Notes: generated by a model from the letters alone, not told the origin. Positions 1-8,354 are shown, numbered from the stretch's first letter. The stretch: 14,576 nt of DNA from Methanobrevibacter sp. (GCA_009777005.1 WRMT01000041.1:1-14576); one strand, 5' to 3'. Translations and numbers: made by a program.

Positions 1-171
1 TAATTTTAATAATTTTTTATTCTTTTGAATTAAATGTATTAACCTTTATTTTTTAATAATTTTTATAACTTTTATTAAAAATTAATTTGTTATAATAGCT
101 ATTTTTAATAATAATCAATTCAAATCATTTTTCATACTAGTTGAATGTTTAAATTAATAATAATTAGAATT

Positions 172-221
172 ATTAGTTATAACTTATAAGTTATTAATTA
201 TCAGTAATTAGTTATAACTTA
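172..221. promoter_or_regulatory. Direct repeat and palindrome upstream of the ALS-like gene
   Basis: A 15-base sequence, ATTAGTTATAACTTA, occurs twice (172-186 and 207-221), 35 bp apart. The first copy overlaps a perfect 16-base palindrome, ATAACTTATAAGTTAT, at 179-194. The pair lies 70-120 bp before the start of the ALS-like gene, which suits an operator for a dimeric regulator. The composition is so AT-rich that chance repeats are more likely than usual; the operator role is inference. Confidence 0.35.
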
Positions 222-265
222 TTTAAATTATTTATTTTTATTAACCCTATCCTATTAAATAATTG

Positions 266-283
266 ATTTTTTAAAATATATAT
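266..283 (+). promoter_or_regulatory. Probable TATA box of the ALS-like gene
   Basis: A TTTTTTAAAATATATATA stretch lies about 11-28 bp before the ATG at 294. No purine-rich ribosome binding site is visible between it and the start. In archaea this spacing suits a leaderless or nearly leaderless transcript. The box is seen; leaderless transcription is inference. Confidence 0.4.
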
Positions 284-293
284 AATTGATAAT

Positions 294-1979
294 ATGAACA
301 CTTCTGAAGCTATAATAAAATTACTTGAAGATAAAAACGTTAAACATATTTTTGGTCATCCTGGAGAACAAATTCTTCCATTGTACTATGCTTTGAATAA
401 TTCAAAGATTAAACACATTTTAACTCGTCATGAACAAGGAGCAGCTCATGCTGCAGATGCTTATGCAAGAGTCACTGGAAAATTTGGTGTGTGTATAGCT
501 ACTGCAGGAGGAGGAGCATTAAATCTTTCAATGGGAGTAGCTACTGCTTTTAAAGATTCAATCCCCTTGCTTGTGATAACTGGAGATAATCCTACAAATT
601 CAAAAGAAAAACATAGCTTTCAGAGTATTGATATAATAGCTATTTTTAAATCTATTGTAATAAAAAGTTTCAATCCACAAAATGGGAAATTAGCTGTTGC
701 TAATATTAAAGAAGCTTTGGATATTTTAGAAAAAGAACCTCGTGGACCAGTTCATATAAATCTTTCAAAAGATGTTTTATTAGATGAAGATCTGGGAAAT
801 ATTAAAAATAAGAAATTTATACATTATCCTAATTATGATTATAATAATTTAAATGAAGCTATTGGTTTATTGAAAGAATCTAAAAGACCTCTTATAATAG
901 CGGGTACTGGAATTATATGGGGTAAATCTATTTGTGAGTTTGAAAACTTTATTAGAAAAGATATGATACCAGTAGCTACTACTTATCATAGTCAAGGAAT
1001 TATTAGTGAAACAAATAAACTAAATTTAGGAATGATTGGTATTCGCGGAACACCTCTAGCTAATTATGCTTTAAATCATAGTGATTTAATTTTAACTTTA
1101 GGCTCAAGGATTTCAGAGCGAACAATAGATTTTAAAAAATCTTATTATAATGAAAATTTTTTAAAAAATTATAAAAATCATGACACTAAAATAATCCATG
1201 TTAACATTGATAAACCATCTCTTAAAGGAAATATAATGATTCATGGAGATGTTAAAGTTGTTTTAAACAAATTAAATCATTTAAATAAAACCACAACTTT
1301 TTCCAGTAAAGATTGGCTAGATGAAATATATAAAAATAATCAAAAAATAGCTATTCCTGGTCTAAATCCTGATGAAAAATATTTAAAACATGAAATAGAT
1401 GGGATTAATAATTTAAATCATGTTCACCCTCCTTTAAAACCTCAAATAGCTATTGATGAAATTTTAAAATCTTCAAAAGGTCTCCATGTTGTTAATGATG
1501 CTGGAAGTCACACAACTTGGGTTACCTTACTTATAAAGGCAGATATTCCAGGAAAACTCCTCTTTTCTGGAGGAATGGCTCCAATGGGTTATGGATTACC
1601 TGCTTCTTGTGGTGTAGCTATAGCTAAACCAGATGAAAGTGTTGTTTTGATTAATGGAGATGGTGGCTTTCAGATGAATATTCAAGAATTAGCTACTGTT
1701 AAAACAAATAATTTACCAATTTTGATTTTCGTTTTAAATAACAATCAATTAGGAGTTATTCGCCAATGGGAAAAGCTACTTTCAGATGATTTAAGATATG
1801 AGATTGACTTAGAAAATCCTGATTTTGTGGCAATAGCTAATGCTTATGGAATTGATGGGGAAAAAGTTGAAACAAAAAATGAATTGAAATTAGCTATTTG
1901 TCAAGGATTGAAATTGAAAAAACCATATTTGATTGAAGTTATTGTGGATGAAGAAGATATTCCTCTTCCTAAGATGTGA
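294..1979 (+). CDS. Thiamine pyrophosphate enzyme, acetolactate synthase large-subunit-like
   Basis: A 561-residue protein with the full layout of the acetolactate synthase/pyruvate oxidase family: N-terminal TPP pyrimidine domain, central domain, and C-terminal TPP diphosphate domain. The conserved catalytic glutamate is Glu47 in RHEQGAAHAADAYAR. The diphosphate/Mg motif starts at GDGG (455-458) and ends at Asn482-484. True acetolactate synthase joins two pyruvates in valine, leucine and isoleucine synthesis. This protein departs from that consensus: SGPGATN is replaced by AGGGALN, the usual FGYPGG by FGHPGE, and FQE.D by FQSID. No IlvN/IlvH regulatory subunit follows it. It is therefore better read as an ALS-like paralogue (archaeal genomes such as Methanocaldococcus carry such 'ALS-like' genes) than as certain IlvB. 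The substrate is unknown. The ATG start is natural for the family, although no ribosome binding site is visible. Confidence 0.88.
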   Translation: MNTSEAIIKLLEDKNVKHIFGHPGEQILPLYYALNNSKIKHILTRHEQGAAHAADAYARVTGKFGVCIATAGGGALNLSMGVATAFKDSIPLLVITGDNPTNSKEKHSFQSIDIIAIFKSIVIKSFNPQNGKLAVANIKEALDILEKEPRGPVHINLSKDVLLDEDLGNIKNKKFIHYPNYDYNNLNEAIGLLKESKRPLIIAGTGIIWGKSICEFENFIRKDMIPVATTYHSQGIISETNKLNLGMIGIRGTPLANYALNHSDLILTLGSRISERTIDFKKSYYNENFLKNYKNHDTKIIHVNIDKPSLKGNIMIHGDVKVVLNKLNHLNKTTTFSSKDWLDEIYKNNQKIAIPGLNPDEKYLKHEIDGINNLNHVHPPLKPQIAIDEILKSSKGLHVVNDAGSHTTWVTLLIKADIPGKLLFSGGMAPMGYGLPASCGVAIAKPDESVVLINGDGGFQMNIQELATVKTNNLPILIFVLNNNQLGVIRQWEKLLSDDLRYEIDLENPDFVAIANAYGIDGEKVETKNELKLAICQGLKLKKPYLIEVIVDEEDIPLPKM

Positions 1980-2003
1980 TTATGCAAAAAAATAGTATTT
2001 TAT

Positions 2004-2141
2004 ATGTTATTAAAACACTATAAAAAGATATACCTAGCTAATAAGGATATAGATACTATTTATTCAATTGTGTATAATCATATTGATAAGAATAAAGATT
2101 TATTATTGGATGACTTAATAAAGGAATTGCAAATAGAATGA
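2004..2141 (+). CDS. Small unknown ORF overlapping the HTH pseudogene
   Basis: A 45-residue ORF begins MLLKHYKKIYLANKDID and ends DDLIKELQIE. Its TGA overlaps the ATG of the following HTH gene as ATGA, the tight coupling typical of toxin-antitoxin pairs. HVO_A0114/COG4190-type HTH proteins are often paired with an upstream DUF6516/TumE-type toxin of about 100 residues or more, so this could be the remaining end of such a partner. I see no convincing TumE motif. There is no clear ribosome binding site, so it may not be expressed. Confidence 0.3.
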   Translation: MLLKHYKKIYLANKDIDTIYSIVYNHIDKNKDLLLDDLIKELQIE

Positions 2142-2560
2142 TTTTAACTTTACATAAAGAACAAACAGGAAAAGAGTTTATAAAAGAAATGGAAAAAGTT
2201 CATGGTTCTATTGTTGAAATGGAAAAGAAAGTTAAAAGAACCAACAATATGGTATTTTATAACTCACATGGAAGCATGGAAATATTATTTAAATCATCCT
2301 GATGAAACTATTAAAAGAACCACTACTTTATTTACTGATGATTTAATATTGAGTGATGTTGAAATGAAGCTATTGAGCATATAAAACATGATAAACCTCG
2401 TTCTATAAGGGAATTTGCTAAATTAATAGATAAAAATATAAGTACAGTTCAACCGAAGGTTAAAAACTTGGAAAAAGAAGGACTTTTGGAACTTAAGGAT
2501 GGTGCTTAAAAGAGTAAGATTCCTTACTTGAATTATGATGAAATATCAATAGCTATATAA
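2138..2560 (+). pseudogene. Broken HTH regulator (HVO_A0114/COG4190, TumA-like antitoxin)
   Basis: Joining three segments gives a recognisable protein. Frame 2138 encodes MILTLHKEQTGKEFIKEMEK and on to KRTNNM. The frame then shifts near 2250-2270 to HMEAWKYYLNHPDETI... and shifts back near 2366 to EAIEHIKHDKPRSIREFAKL followed by KNISTVQPKVKNLEKEGLLE. The last part is a winged helix of the SIRELAR..GRD..NVH.DVK.LEELGLIE type that defines COG4190 regulators. These act as DNA-binding antitoxins or autoregulators. A further in-frame TAA follows GGTGCT near 2506, before the typical C-terminal tail YLNYDEISIAI. Two frameshifts and a stop make it non-functional unless there are sequencing errors. 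The upstream 45-residue ORF overlaps its start. Confidence 0.7.
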
Positions 2561-2895
2561 AATGTATTATTATTTACATGCTACTTTTTTTTTGAAAATG
2601 CTCTTTTTTATGACATGATTCCTTTTTATGATAAAAATTACTGTAAACTATTTAATTTTTTCTAGCTAGTGCTAATAATCTATTTCTGGAATTATATTTT
2701 TTAATGTTTTTCATACTCATTATCTTATTTTTCATTGTTTTTTCTATTAAATTTGGTCATATATTAATATTTTTCATTAATATTTATGAATGGCTAATGA
2801 AAAACCTTCTTTTGAATTTTCAAATAGAAAAATTTATAAGAATATATTTTATATTATTAATATAGATATGAATAGTTTTTCGATATATAAATACT

Positions 2896-2935
<40 letters not shown>

Positions 2936-3046
2936 CATGGAAATTATTCACATGTTTGGTTTTATTATCGACATTGAAACACATGATTTCTCACACTATT
3001 TTTAAACTATTCGATTATAATGATTCTTAAACCAATTACTTTAATG

Positions 3047-3056
3047 AATATATTAA
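3047..3056 (+). promoter_or_regulatory. Candidate TATA box of the large NTPase gene
   Basis: AATATATTAA lies about 47-56 bp before the preferred ATG at 3103. Transcription starting about 25 bp downstream would leave a leader of roughly 25 bases, with AAAAGGG about 8 bases before the ATG as a weak ribosome binding site. Confidence 0.35.
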
Positions 3057-3102
3057 TGATAAAGAAATAAAGCTTTATGTGAGAAATAAAAGGGCATTTA
3101 AC

Positions 3103-6100
3103 ATGAGCAAAATAAGCAAAACTTTCAGAGTATTTGTAAGTAGTACATTTAATGACTTTATAGAAGAGCGCAATGCACTACAAGAACGAGTTTTTCCAAA
3201 TTTAGATGAATTTTGTAGAAAGGAAGGCTTTAACTTTCAAGCTGTTGATTTAAGATGGGGCGTAAATGAAGAAGCAGCTTTAAATCAGCAAGCAATGAAA
3301 ATTTGTTTAGATGAAATTGAAAGAAGTCAGGAAATTAGTCCTAAGCCTAATTTTATAGTTTTATTAGGAAATCGCTATGGTTGGGTACCAGTACCTTCTG
3401 AAATCCCAGAAAAAGAATTCTATGCTCTTTTAAATCAATTAAATAAAGAAGATAAAGAATTTTTGAATGAATGGTTTAAGCTTGATAAAAACGCAGTTCC
3501 TAATGTTTATGACTTACAACCAAGAACAAAGGAATATGAAGATTATGATAAGTGGGTAGAAATAGAAAATGAATTAAGAGGAATATTACAAAATGGAACT
3601 TCCAAACTATCAAAAAAGAATAATAATCAATTTTTGTTAGACAAATATTTCGCATCAGCTGTAGAGCATGAAATAACAGAAGGTTTATTTGAGTTAGATA
3701 AAGCTGATGAGCATGTTTTTGGATTTTTTAGAGAAATCAATGATATAAGTTATGATGAAAAACTCAAAGACTTTATAAATCTGAAAATAGATGAAAAAAA
3801 GTTAGATAAAGAAAGTAATGATAGACTGGAAAACCTTAAAATCAGGGTTAAAGAAGAACTTCCAGATAGTCATATTAAAGAATACTTTGTTAAAAAAGAA
3901 AATGAGTCTATATCCTACAACCACATTGATGATTTTTGCAAAGATGTTGAATATTCCCTAAAAGAAATTATTGAAAAGCAAATTAAAAAATTTAAAGCTA
4001 AGCCCAAATTGGAAAAGGAAATACAAGATCACAAAGATTTTGCAGAAGAAAAATCAAAACACTTTATTGGAAGGACTAAGATTTTAAAGAAAATAGAAAC
4101 TCATATCAATTCTGATAATGATAGACCTTTACTTATTTGTGGTGAATCTGGTACAGGAAAAACATCATTGCTTGCAGAAGCAAGTAAAAAACAAAATAAA
4201 AATATAAAAGTAGTACAACGATTTATAGGAGCAACATCAGACTCCTCAAACATAAACTCACTACTTCACAGCATAGCACAAGAAATTACAGAAAAATATG
4301 GTCAAGATCCAAAAAATGTTCCTGAAACTTATCAAGAATTATTAGATAGATTTAGAGGTATATTGGGATTAGCTATTGATAATGATCCATTAGTTATTTT
4401 TATAGATGCAATAAATCAACTTTCAGAAATAGAAAATCCACAAGAATTAGTATGGCTACCTCAATACCTACCAAAAAATGTACACATTGTTCTATCAACA
4501 ATTCCTGAAGAATCTCAAAAAGATATTATAAAAAATAAAATTCCTAATGAAAACATTAAAATTTTAAAACCAATGAATGCTGATGAAGGAGAAAAACTTC
4601 TAAATTCCTGGTTAAAATACAACAAACGAACATTACAAGACCATCAAAAAGAAGAGATACTAAACAAGTTTAAATCAAATGGTTTGCCATTATTTTTAAA
4701 ATTGGCTTTTGAAGAATCTAGAAAATGGAAATCATACACTCCCCATAAAGAAACAAAAATAAATAACACTATATCTGGCATAATCAATGACATGTTCAAT
4801 AGTCTTTCTAAAAAATCACATCATAGTGAAGTATTAATAGCTAAAAGCATTAGCTATTTAGTTTGCTCAAGATATGGACTATCTGAAGAAGAATTACTTG
4901 ACTTATTATCCGAGGATAATGAAGTAATGGAAGACTACAAAATACATGCTTCTGCTGATTCACCAGATACAAAAGGAAAATTACCTTTTATAATTTGGTC
5001 AAGATTATATTCTGATTTAAAGTTGTACATGGTTGAAAAAAACATTAATGAATCTTTTCTGTTAAACTTTTACCACCAATCGTTTATAAAAACAGTAAAA
5101 TCAAGATTTCTAAAATCAAAAGATAATGAAACGAGGATACATGAGAAACTATCAGGCTATTTTGATAAACCTTCCATTACAAATAGAATTATCGAAGAAT
5201 TACCATACCAACTTTTACATTTGAAATCATGGGAAATTCTCTCAAACAAATTAGGCAATTTAGATTTTTTTAAAAAAGTATGGGATTATGAAGATGAGGA
5301 TATAAAATATTATTGGACCCAAATAGAAAGAAATTCATCATTTAGAATAGAAAATATTTATTCAAAATCTGTTAATAATATTAAAAAAAATGATATTCGT
5401 AAAATTGATTTTGATATTTTCTATAGTATTATGAGTTTTTTAGAGAGTACTGGACATTTAATTTTATCAAATGAAGTCTCCAATATTTTGATTGATGCAT
5501 ATGATAATACTAATAATGATGGGGTTGTACTTGCAACAAAAAGTAAACAAATAGATATATTAATGAACTTAGGCAAATTTGACGAAGCTCTGGATATATC
5601 GGAGGAATTATTAAAAATAGCAATCTCAATAAATTCAAAACCAGAGATTGCTACTGTATTTAAACAAATATCAAATTTATTCGGATTCAAAGGAAATTTA
5701 AAAGAATCTATTAAATTTGGTGAGAAATCAAAGGAAATATTTGAGGATTTAAACCAAAAAAAATTGTTAGCTATCCTTTACAATGATTTAGGGAATTCGT
5801 ATGCAGATAATGGTGATTTAGATATTGCTGCAAGTTTTTATAAGAAATCATATGATATATATGAAAAAACCAATGATAAGGAAGGTCAAGGAATTTCTTT
5901 ATCAAACCAATGCAGAGTTCTAATTGAAAAAAATGAGTTTGATGAAGCTTTAAGGGTTGCAGAAGCGTCTAAAAAAATATGTGAATATTTAGGCGATAAG
6001 GATGGAATATCTACTGTATTAAGTCACAAAGCAAGGATTTTTTTCAAAACTAATAAATTAACTGAAGCGTTGGATTTGATTAATGAAGCAATGAAAATAG

Positions 6101-6831
6101 ATGTTGAAATTGGTGCTAAAAATTCTATGCAAATTTCTTTTGAAATTCAAGGAAATATCTTTGATAAATTAGGATTATTAGATAAAGCTATGTATTGTTT
6201 TAAAGAACAAGAAAAATTATGTCGTGAAATAAATAATAAACGAGGTTTATATCTTTCTTTAGATGGTCAAGGTAGAGTATATTCACAGCAAAAGAATTTT
6301 AGCAAAGCATTAAAACTGTTTAAGGAAGAAGAAACAATTTGTAAAGAATTGAATAATAAAAAAGCAGAGGGAATCTCTTTAATTAATCAATCAAAAATTT
6401 TTCAACAAAAAGAAGATTTCAAAAAAGCATTGATAATTTTAAAAAAAGCAGAAAGAATTTTTAGAGAATTGCCTATAGGAAATGAGTTAGAAATTGTTCT
6501 TAATAGAAAATCTATGATTTATGCAAACAATTTAGGAAAGTTTGAAGATGCATTAAAAAATTATCTTGAACTTGAAAAAATTAGTAGGAAATTGAATAAT
6601 AAAAAAGGGTTATCTGCAACATTACTGAATGTATTTGTTGTATATGTGAAAATGGGAAAAATATCTGTAGGAAAATCTTATTTTTTAGAAGGTTTTTCCA
6701 TTGCTAAAGAATTGGATGATGAAGAACTTCTTAATATTTTTTCAAATTATGGCAATTATATTCCTGAAATTGAAAATAATTTAATAAAACATTCTAAAAT
6801 TCAAAAAAAATCAAAATGGAAGTTTTGGTAA
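3103..6831 (+). CDS. DUF4062 - STAND/NACHT-like NTPase - TPR protein (nephrocystin-3-like layout)
   Basis: A 1242-residue protein counted from ATG 3103. The frame opens at GTG 3079, but the ATG has AAAAGGG before it and starts right before the conserved domain. Residues 8-100 match DUF4062: FRVFVSSTFNDFIEERNAL, VDLRWGVNEE and LLGNRYGWVP, the set found at the front of animal TEP1, NWD1 and NPHP3. A charged helical linker follows. The NTPase begins near FIGR (321-324), with Walker A GESGTGKTS (347-355) and Walker B PLVIFIDA (catalytic-region Asp435). A helical region then leads to about ten TPR-like hairpins of about 40 residues (roughly 808-1225) and a basic-aromatic tail, KKSKWKFW. Family knowledge: P-loop proteins of this type act as signal-triggered oligomerising switches, and many prokaryotic ones are antiphage (Avs-like). 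Inference: the TPRs sense a ligand and the N-terminal domain signals or kills. No nuclease or TIR motif was seen. Confidence 0.88.
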   Translation: MSKISKTFRVFVSSTFNDFIEERNALQERVFPNLDEFCRKEGFNFQAVDLRWGVNEEAALNQQAMKICLDEIERSQEISPKPNFIVLLGNRYGWVPVPSEIPEKEFYALLNQLNKEDKEFLNEWFKLDKNAVPNVYDLQPRTKEYEDYDKWVEIENELRGILQNGTSKLSKKNNNQFLLDKYFASAVEHEITEGLFELDKADEHVFGFFREINDISYDEKLKDFINLKIDEKKLDKESNDRLENLKIRVKEELPDSHIKEYFVKKENESISYNHIDDFCKDVEYSLKEIIEKQIKKFKAKPKLEKEIQDHKDFAEEKSKHFIGRTKILKKIETHINSDNDRPLLICGESGTGKTSLLAEASKKQNKNIKVVQRFIGATSDSSNINSLLHSIAQEITEKYGQDPKNVPETYQELLDRFRGILGLAIDNDPLVIFIDAINQLSEIENPQELVWLPQYLPKNVHIVLSTIPEESQKDIIKNKIPNENIKILKPMNADEGEKLLNSWLKYNKRTLQDHQKEEILNKFKSNGLPLFLKLAFEESRKWKSYTPHKETKINNTISGIINDMFNSLSKKSHHSEVLIAKSISYLVCSRYGLSEEELLDLLSEDNEVMEDYKIHASADSPDTKGKLPFIIWSRLYSDLKLYMVEKNINESFLLNFYHQSFIKTVKSRFLKSKDNETRIHEKLSGYFDKPSITNRIIEELPYQLLHLKSWEILSNKLGNLDFFKKVWDYEDEDIKYYWTQIERNSSFRIENIYSKSVNNIKKNDIRKIDFDIFYSIMSFLESTGHLILSNEVSNILIDAYDNTNNDGVVLATKSKQIDILMNLGKFDEALDISEELLKIAISINSKPEIATVFKQISNLFGFKGNLKESIKFGEKSKEIFEDLNQKKLLAILYNDLGNSYADNGDLDIAASFYKKSYDIYEKTNDKEGQGISLSNQCRVLIEKNEFDEALRVAEASKKICEYLGDKDGISTVLSHKARIFFKTNKLTEALDLINEAMKIDVEIGAKNSMQISFEIQGNIFDKLGLLDKAMYCFKEQEKLCREINNKRGLYLSLDGQGRVYSQQKNFSKALKLFKEEETICKELNNKKAEGISLINQSKIFQQKEDFKKALIILKKAERIFRELPIGNELEIVLNRKSMIYANNLGKFEDALKNYLELEKISRKLNNKKGLSATLLNVFVVYVKMGKISVGKSYFLEGFSIAKELDDEELLNIFSNYGNYIPEIENNLIKHSKIQKKSKWKFW

Positions 6832-6858
6832 TAAATTATATAATGTATGGTTAAATAA

Positions 6859-7038
6859 GGGACTGTCAAAAACTTGAGGGTTGAGAGATTTTTAATACAG
6901 ATTTATAAATTTGTAATAATATTAAAAACAATTATTTGATATTTATTCATGATTTAAAGCTTTTTAATCCGTATTCAATAAAAATATTTTTTGAAAAATT
7001 TTATAATTTTGAAAACATCACAAGTTTTTGATATTCCC
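6859..7038. mobile_element. MITE-like element A (terminal inverted repeats, no ORF)
   Basis: The left end reads GGGACTGTCAAAAACTTG. The right end, read on the other strand, is GGGAATATCAAAAACTTG, so 16 of 18 positions match. The 180 bp unit has no ORF and starts 28 bp after the stop of the large NTPase gene. Its interior shares an AAAAATTTT(A)ATAATTTTGAAAA segment with element B, and both use the TGTCAAAAA end type. No clear target duplication was seen. This suggests a non-autonomous element moved by an IS elsewhere in the genome. Confidence 0.55.
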
Positions 7039-7040
7039 AT

Positions 7041-7072
7041 AAAAAAGAAAAAAAACTTTTTTTTACTTTTTT
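7041..7072 (+). terminator. A/T hairpin ending in T-runs
   Basis: A6-G-A8, one C, then T8-AC-T6 form a near-perfect self-complementary hairpin directly after MITE A and just before the ribosome binding site of the 7093 gene. T-rich ends of this kind stop archaeal RNA polymerase. It may terminate readthrough from the large NTPase gene, or it may simply be a cruciform-prone junction. Confidence 0.35.
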
Positions 7073-7092
7073 CTACATGGGAGTAATATGTT

Positions 7093-7458
7093 ATGGGATT
7101 TAAAGATATATTTAATAAAAATTCAAAAACTCGGGATTCTTTTTATGGGTTGCAAAATGATGGAAAAGATATAGTTTATAATGGACCTATTTATAAAGGT
7201 CGAGATGCAATTGATAATGATAATGCCCATATGCTTTTAAAAGCCTTTTTAGATATGAACTATTTTTTACTTGTGGCAAATACATATGTGATAGTTGTTA
7301 ATCGTGACAATGAATATTGTCTGATGAATTATAAGTCAAATCTTTCTGGCAACGAGTTTATAGATTTAATAATGAAATTTAATAATGAAAATTTTTGGAC
7401 TAAAGTAATTAAAGACTTTGGAGTTTGTGCTGTAAGTTATGATGCTAAAAACTTCTAA
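7093..7458 (+). CDS. Unknown small protein (family A)
   Basis: A 121-residue protein starting MGFKDIFNKNSKTRD. I do not recognise a family. The ATG at 7093 follows GGGAG (7079-7083) with nine bases between; an ATG at 7088 is in another frame and soon stops. The middle part, LLKAFLDMNYFLLVANTYV, reads as a helix followed by a hydrophobic beta strand, then a polar loop and a second helix, suggesting a small soluble alpha/beta fold. There is no signal peptide or membrane segment. It lies downstream of the large NTPase gene, with MITE A between them. A degenerate relative lies at about 8032-8190, so the family was present at least twice. A role as partner or regulator of the NTPase is inference from position only. 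Confidence 0.6.
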   Translation: MGFKDIFNKNSKTRDSFYGLQNDGKDIVYNGPIYKGRDAIDNDNAHMLLKAFLDMNYFLLVANTYVIVVNRDNEYCLMNYKSNLSGNEFIDLIMKFNNENFWTKVIKDFGVCAVSYDAKNF

Positions 7459-7606
7459 ATATTAATATGTAGAAAAAATGTTAAGATAAGTCAGTAGTTT
7501 TTGAAATAAAAAAATTTTTATTATCTAAAAGATAAATTTTTGATATTTTTTCTAAAAAGATATTTGGAATAATTTGAATCATTGGATTTTTAAAAGGAGA
7601 TTAAAA

Positions 7607-7975
7607 ATGTTTGGATTAAAAAAGTCAAAATCTATAAAAAAGATTACAATATGTAAAAAGAAAAATAAAATGTTTCAGCCATTAATTACTAAAAATGAGC
7701 TTAAAGAACTTATTATTAAATCTGCCATTAAAGCGGGGCATAAAAATTTAGAAAAGGATTTGACTGATTTTTTAAATAAAAATGATTCTTTAATGTATGA
7801 GGTGAATTTTTTTGCACCTGAAAATAAAACTTTCCTTAGAGACATAAATGTGAATTCCTCAAATCATTTATATTTCTCTTGCATTGTTGAAGGAGGGATT
7901 GCATTCATAGAACTAGGTTCAAAAGTTTCTACAGAGGGATTATATGATGAATTGCTAGTTTTCATTGAATTTTAA
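7607..7975 (+). CDS. Unknown small protein (family B, MFG..KK N-terminus)
   Basis: A 122-residue protein starting MFGLKKSKSIKKITICKKKN. The frame is open from a TTG at 7574, but the ATG at 7607 has a good GGAGA site (7596-7600) six bases upstream and is the better start. The first 21 residues are very basic. After that come an alpha-helical stretch (about 30-60) and beta-rich sequence ending in LYDELLVFIEF. I recognise no known domain. The start and layout (MFG, KK-rich, KKIT, later helix and strands) match the dead gene at 9124 and, less closely, the protein at 8468. I therefore treat these as one divergent family lying in tandem. Confidence 0.6.
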   Translation: MFGLKKSKSIKKITICKKKNKMFQPLITKNELKELIIKSAIKAGHKNLEKDLTDFLNKNDSLMYEVNFFAPENKTFLRDINVNSSNHLYFSCIVEGGIAFIELGSKVSTEGLYDELLVFIEF

Positions 7976-8031
7976 TAATTCATGATCTATCTTGTTGCTA
8001 ATTGTTATATGCATATAATGAACTATAACTA

Positions 8032-8190
8032 AGAGATAATAATGGATTTATTACAATGAATGTATAGGATTTGCTAGCATTAGATAATATTATTGTGATT
8101 TGCAATCAAAATAATGAAAAATCTAATTTGAAAGTGTTGTTAAAGCTTTTTTCAATGAATTGGAACTTTATGAAGATAATTATAGGTTCT
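8032..8190 (+). pseudogene. Degenerate copy of the family A gene
   Basis: Reading from about 8032 gives RDNN-GFITMN-V, a TAG at 8065-8067, then DLLALDNIIVICNQNNEKSN. The intact 7093 protein has MNYFLLVANTYVIVVNRDNE in the same order and spacing, followed a little later by YKSNL. After a frame change near 8130 the remnant continues VVKAFFNELELYEDN, similar in kind to FIDLIMKFNNE. No start codon or N-terminal half survives. It runs straight into the NTPase tail remnant at about 8198. The match is by eye and moderate, but it covers about 30 residues collinearly. Confidence 0.5.
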
Positions 8191-8354
8191 GTCAAAGTGC
8201 GAAAATATCTGAAGGAAAATCTTATTTTTTAGAAGGATATACCATTGCTGAAGAGTTAGGTGATAAAGAACTTCGTAATATATTTTCAGCTTATGGTAAT
8301 CATATTTTCACTGAAAATTTTCCTAAAAGATCAAGATGGAAATTTTGGAAATAA
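8190..8354 (+). pseudogene. Detached C-terminal remnant of a second DUF4062-NTPase-TPR protein
   Basis: From about 8198 the sequence encodes KISEGKSYFLEGYTIAEELG, then DKELRNIFSAYGNHI and a tail ending RSRWKFWK. The large NTPase ends KISVGKSYFLEGFSIAKELD, DEELLNIFSNYGNYI and KSKWKFW. The DNA is also alike (AAAATCTTATTTTTTAGAAG is shared). Only the last ~50 residues remain; the upstream sequence is unrelated. The frame is open from about 8130 with an ATG at 8160, but the product would be a scrap of a TPR domain. This shows that a paralogue of the large gene once lay here. The junction falls at TTCTGTCAAAG (8187-8197), which resembles the ends of the two MITE-like elements. Confidence 0.75.

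Noticed and set aside
5421..5690. 89-codon minus-strand frame
   Set aside because: Antisense shadow inside the TPR region of the large NTPase gene, which is clearly coding on the other strand.
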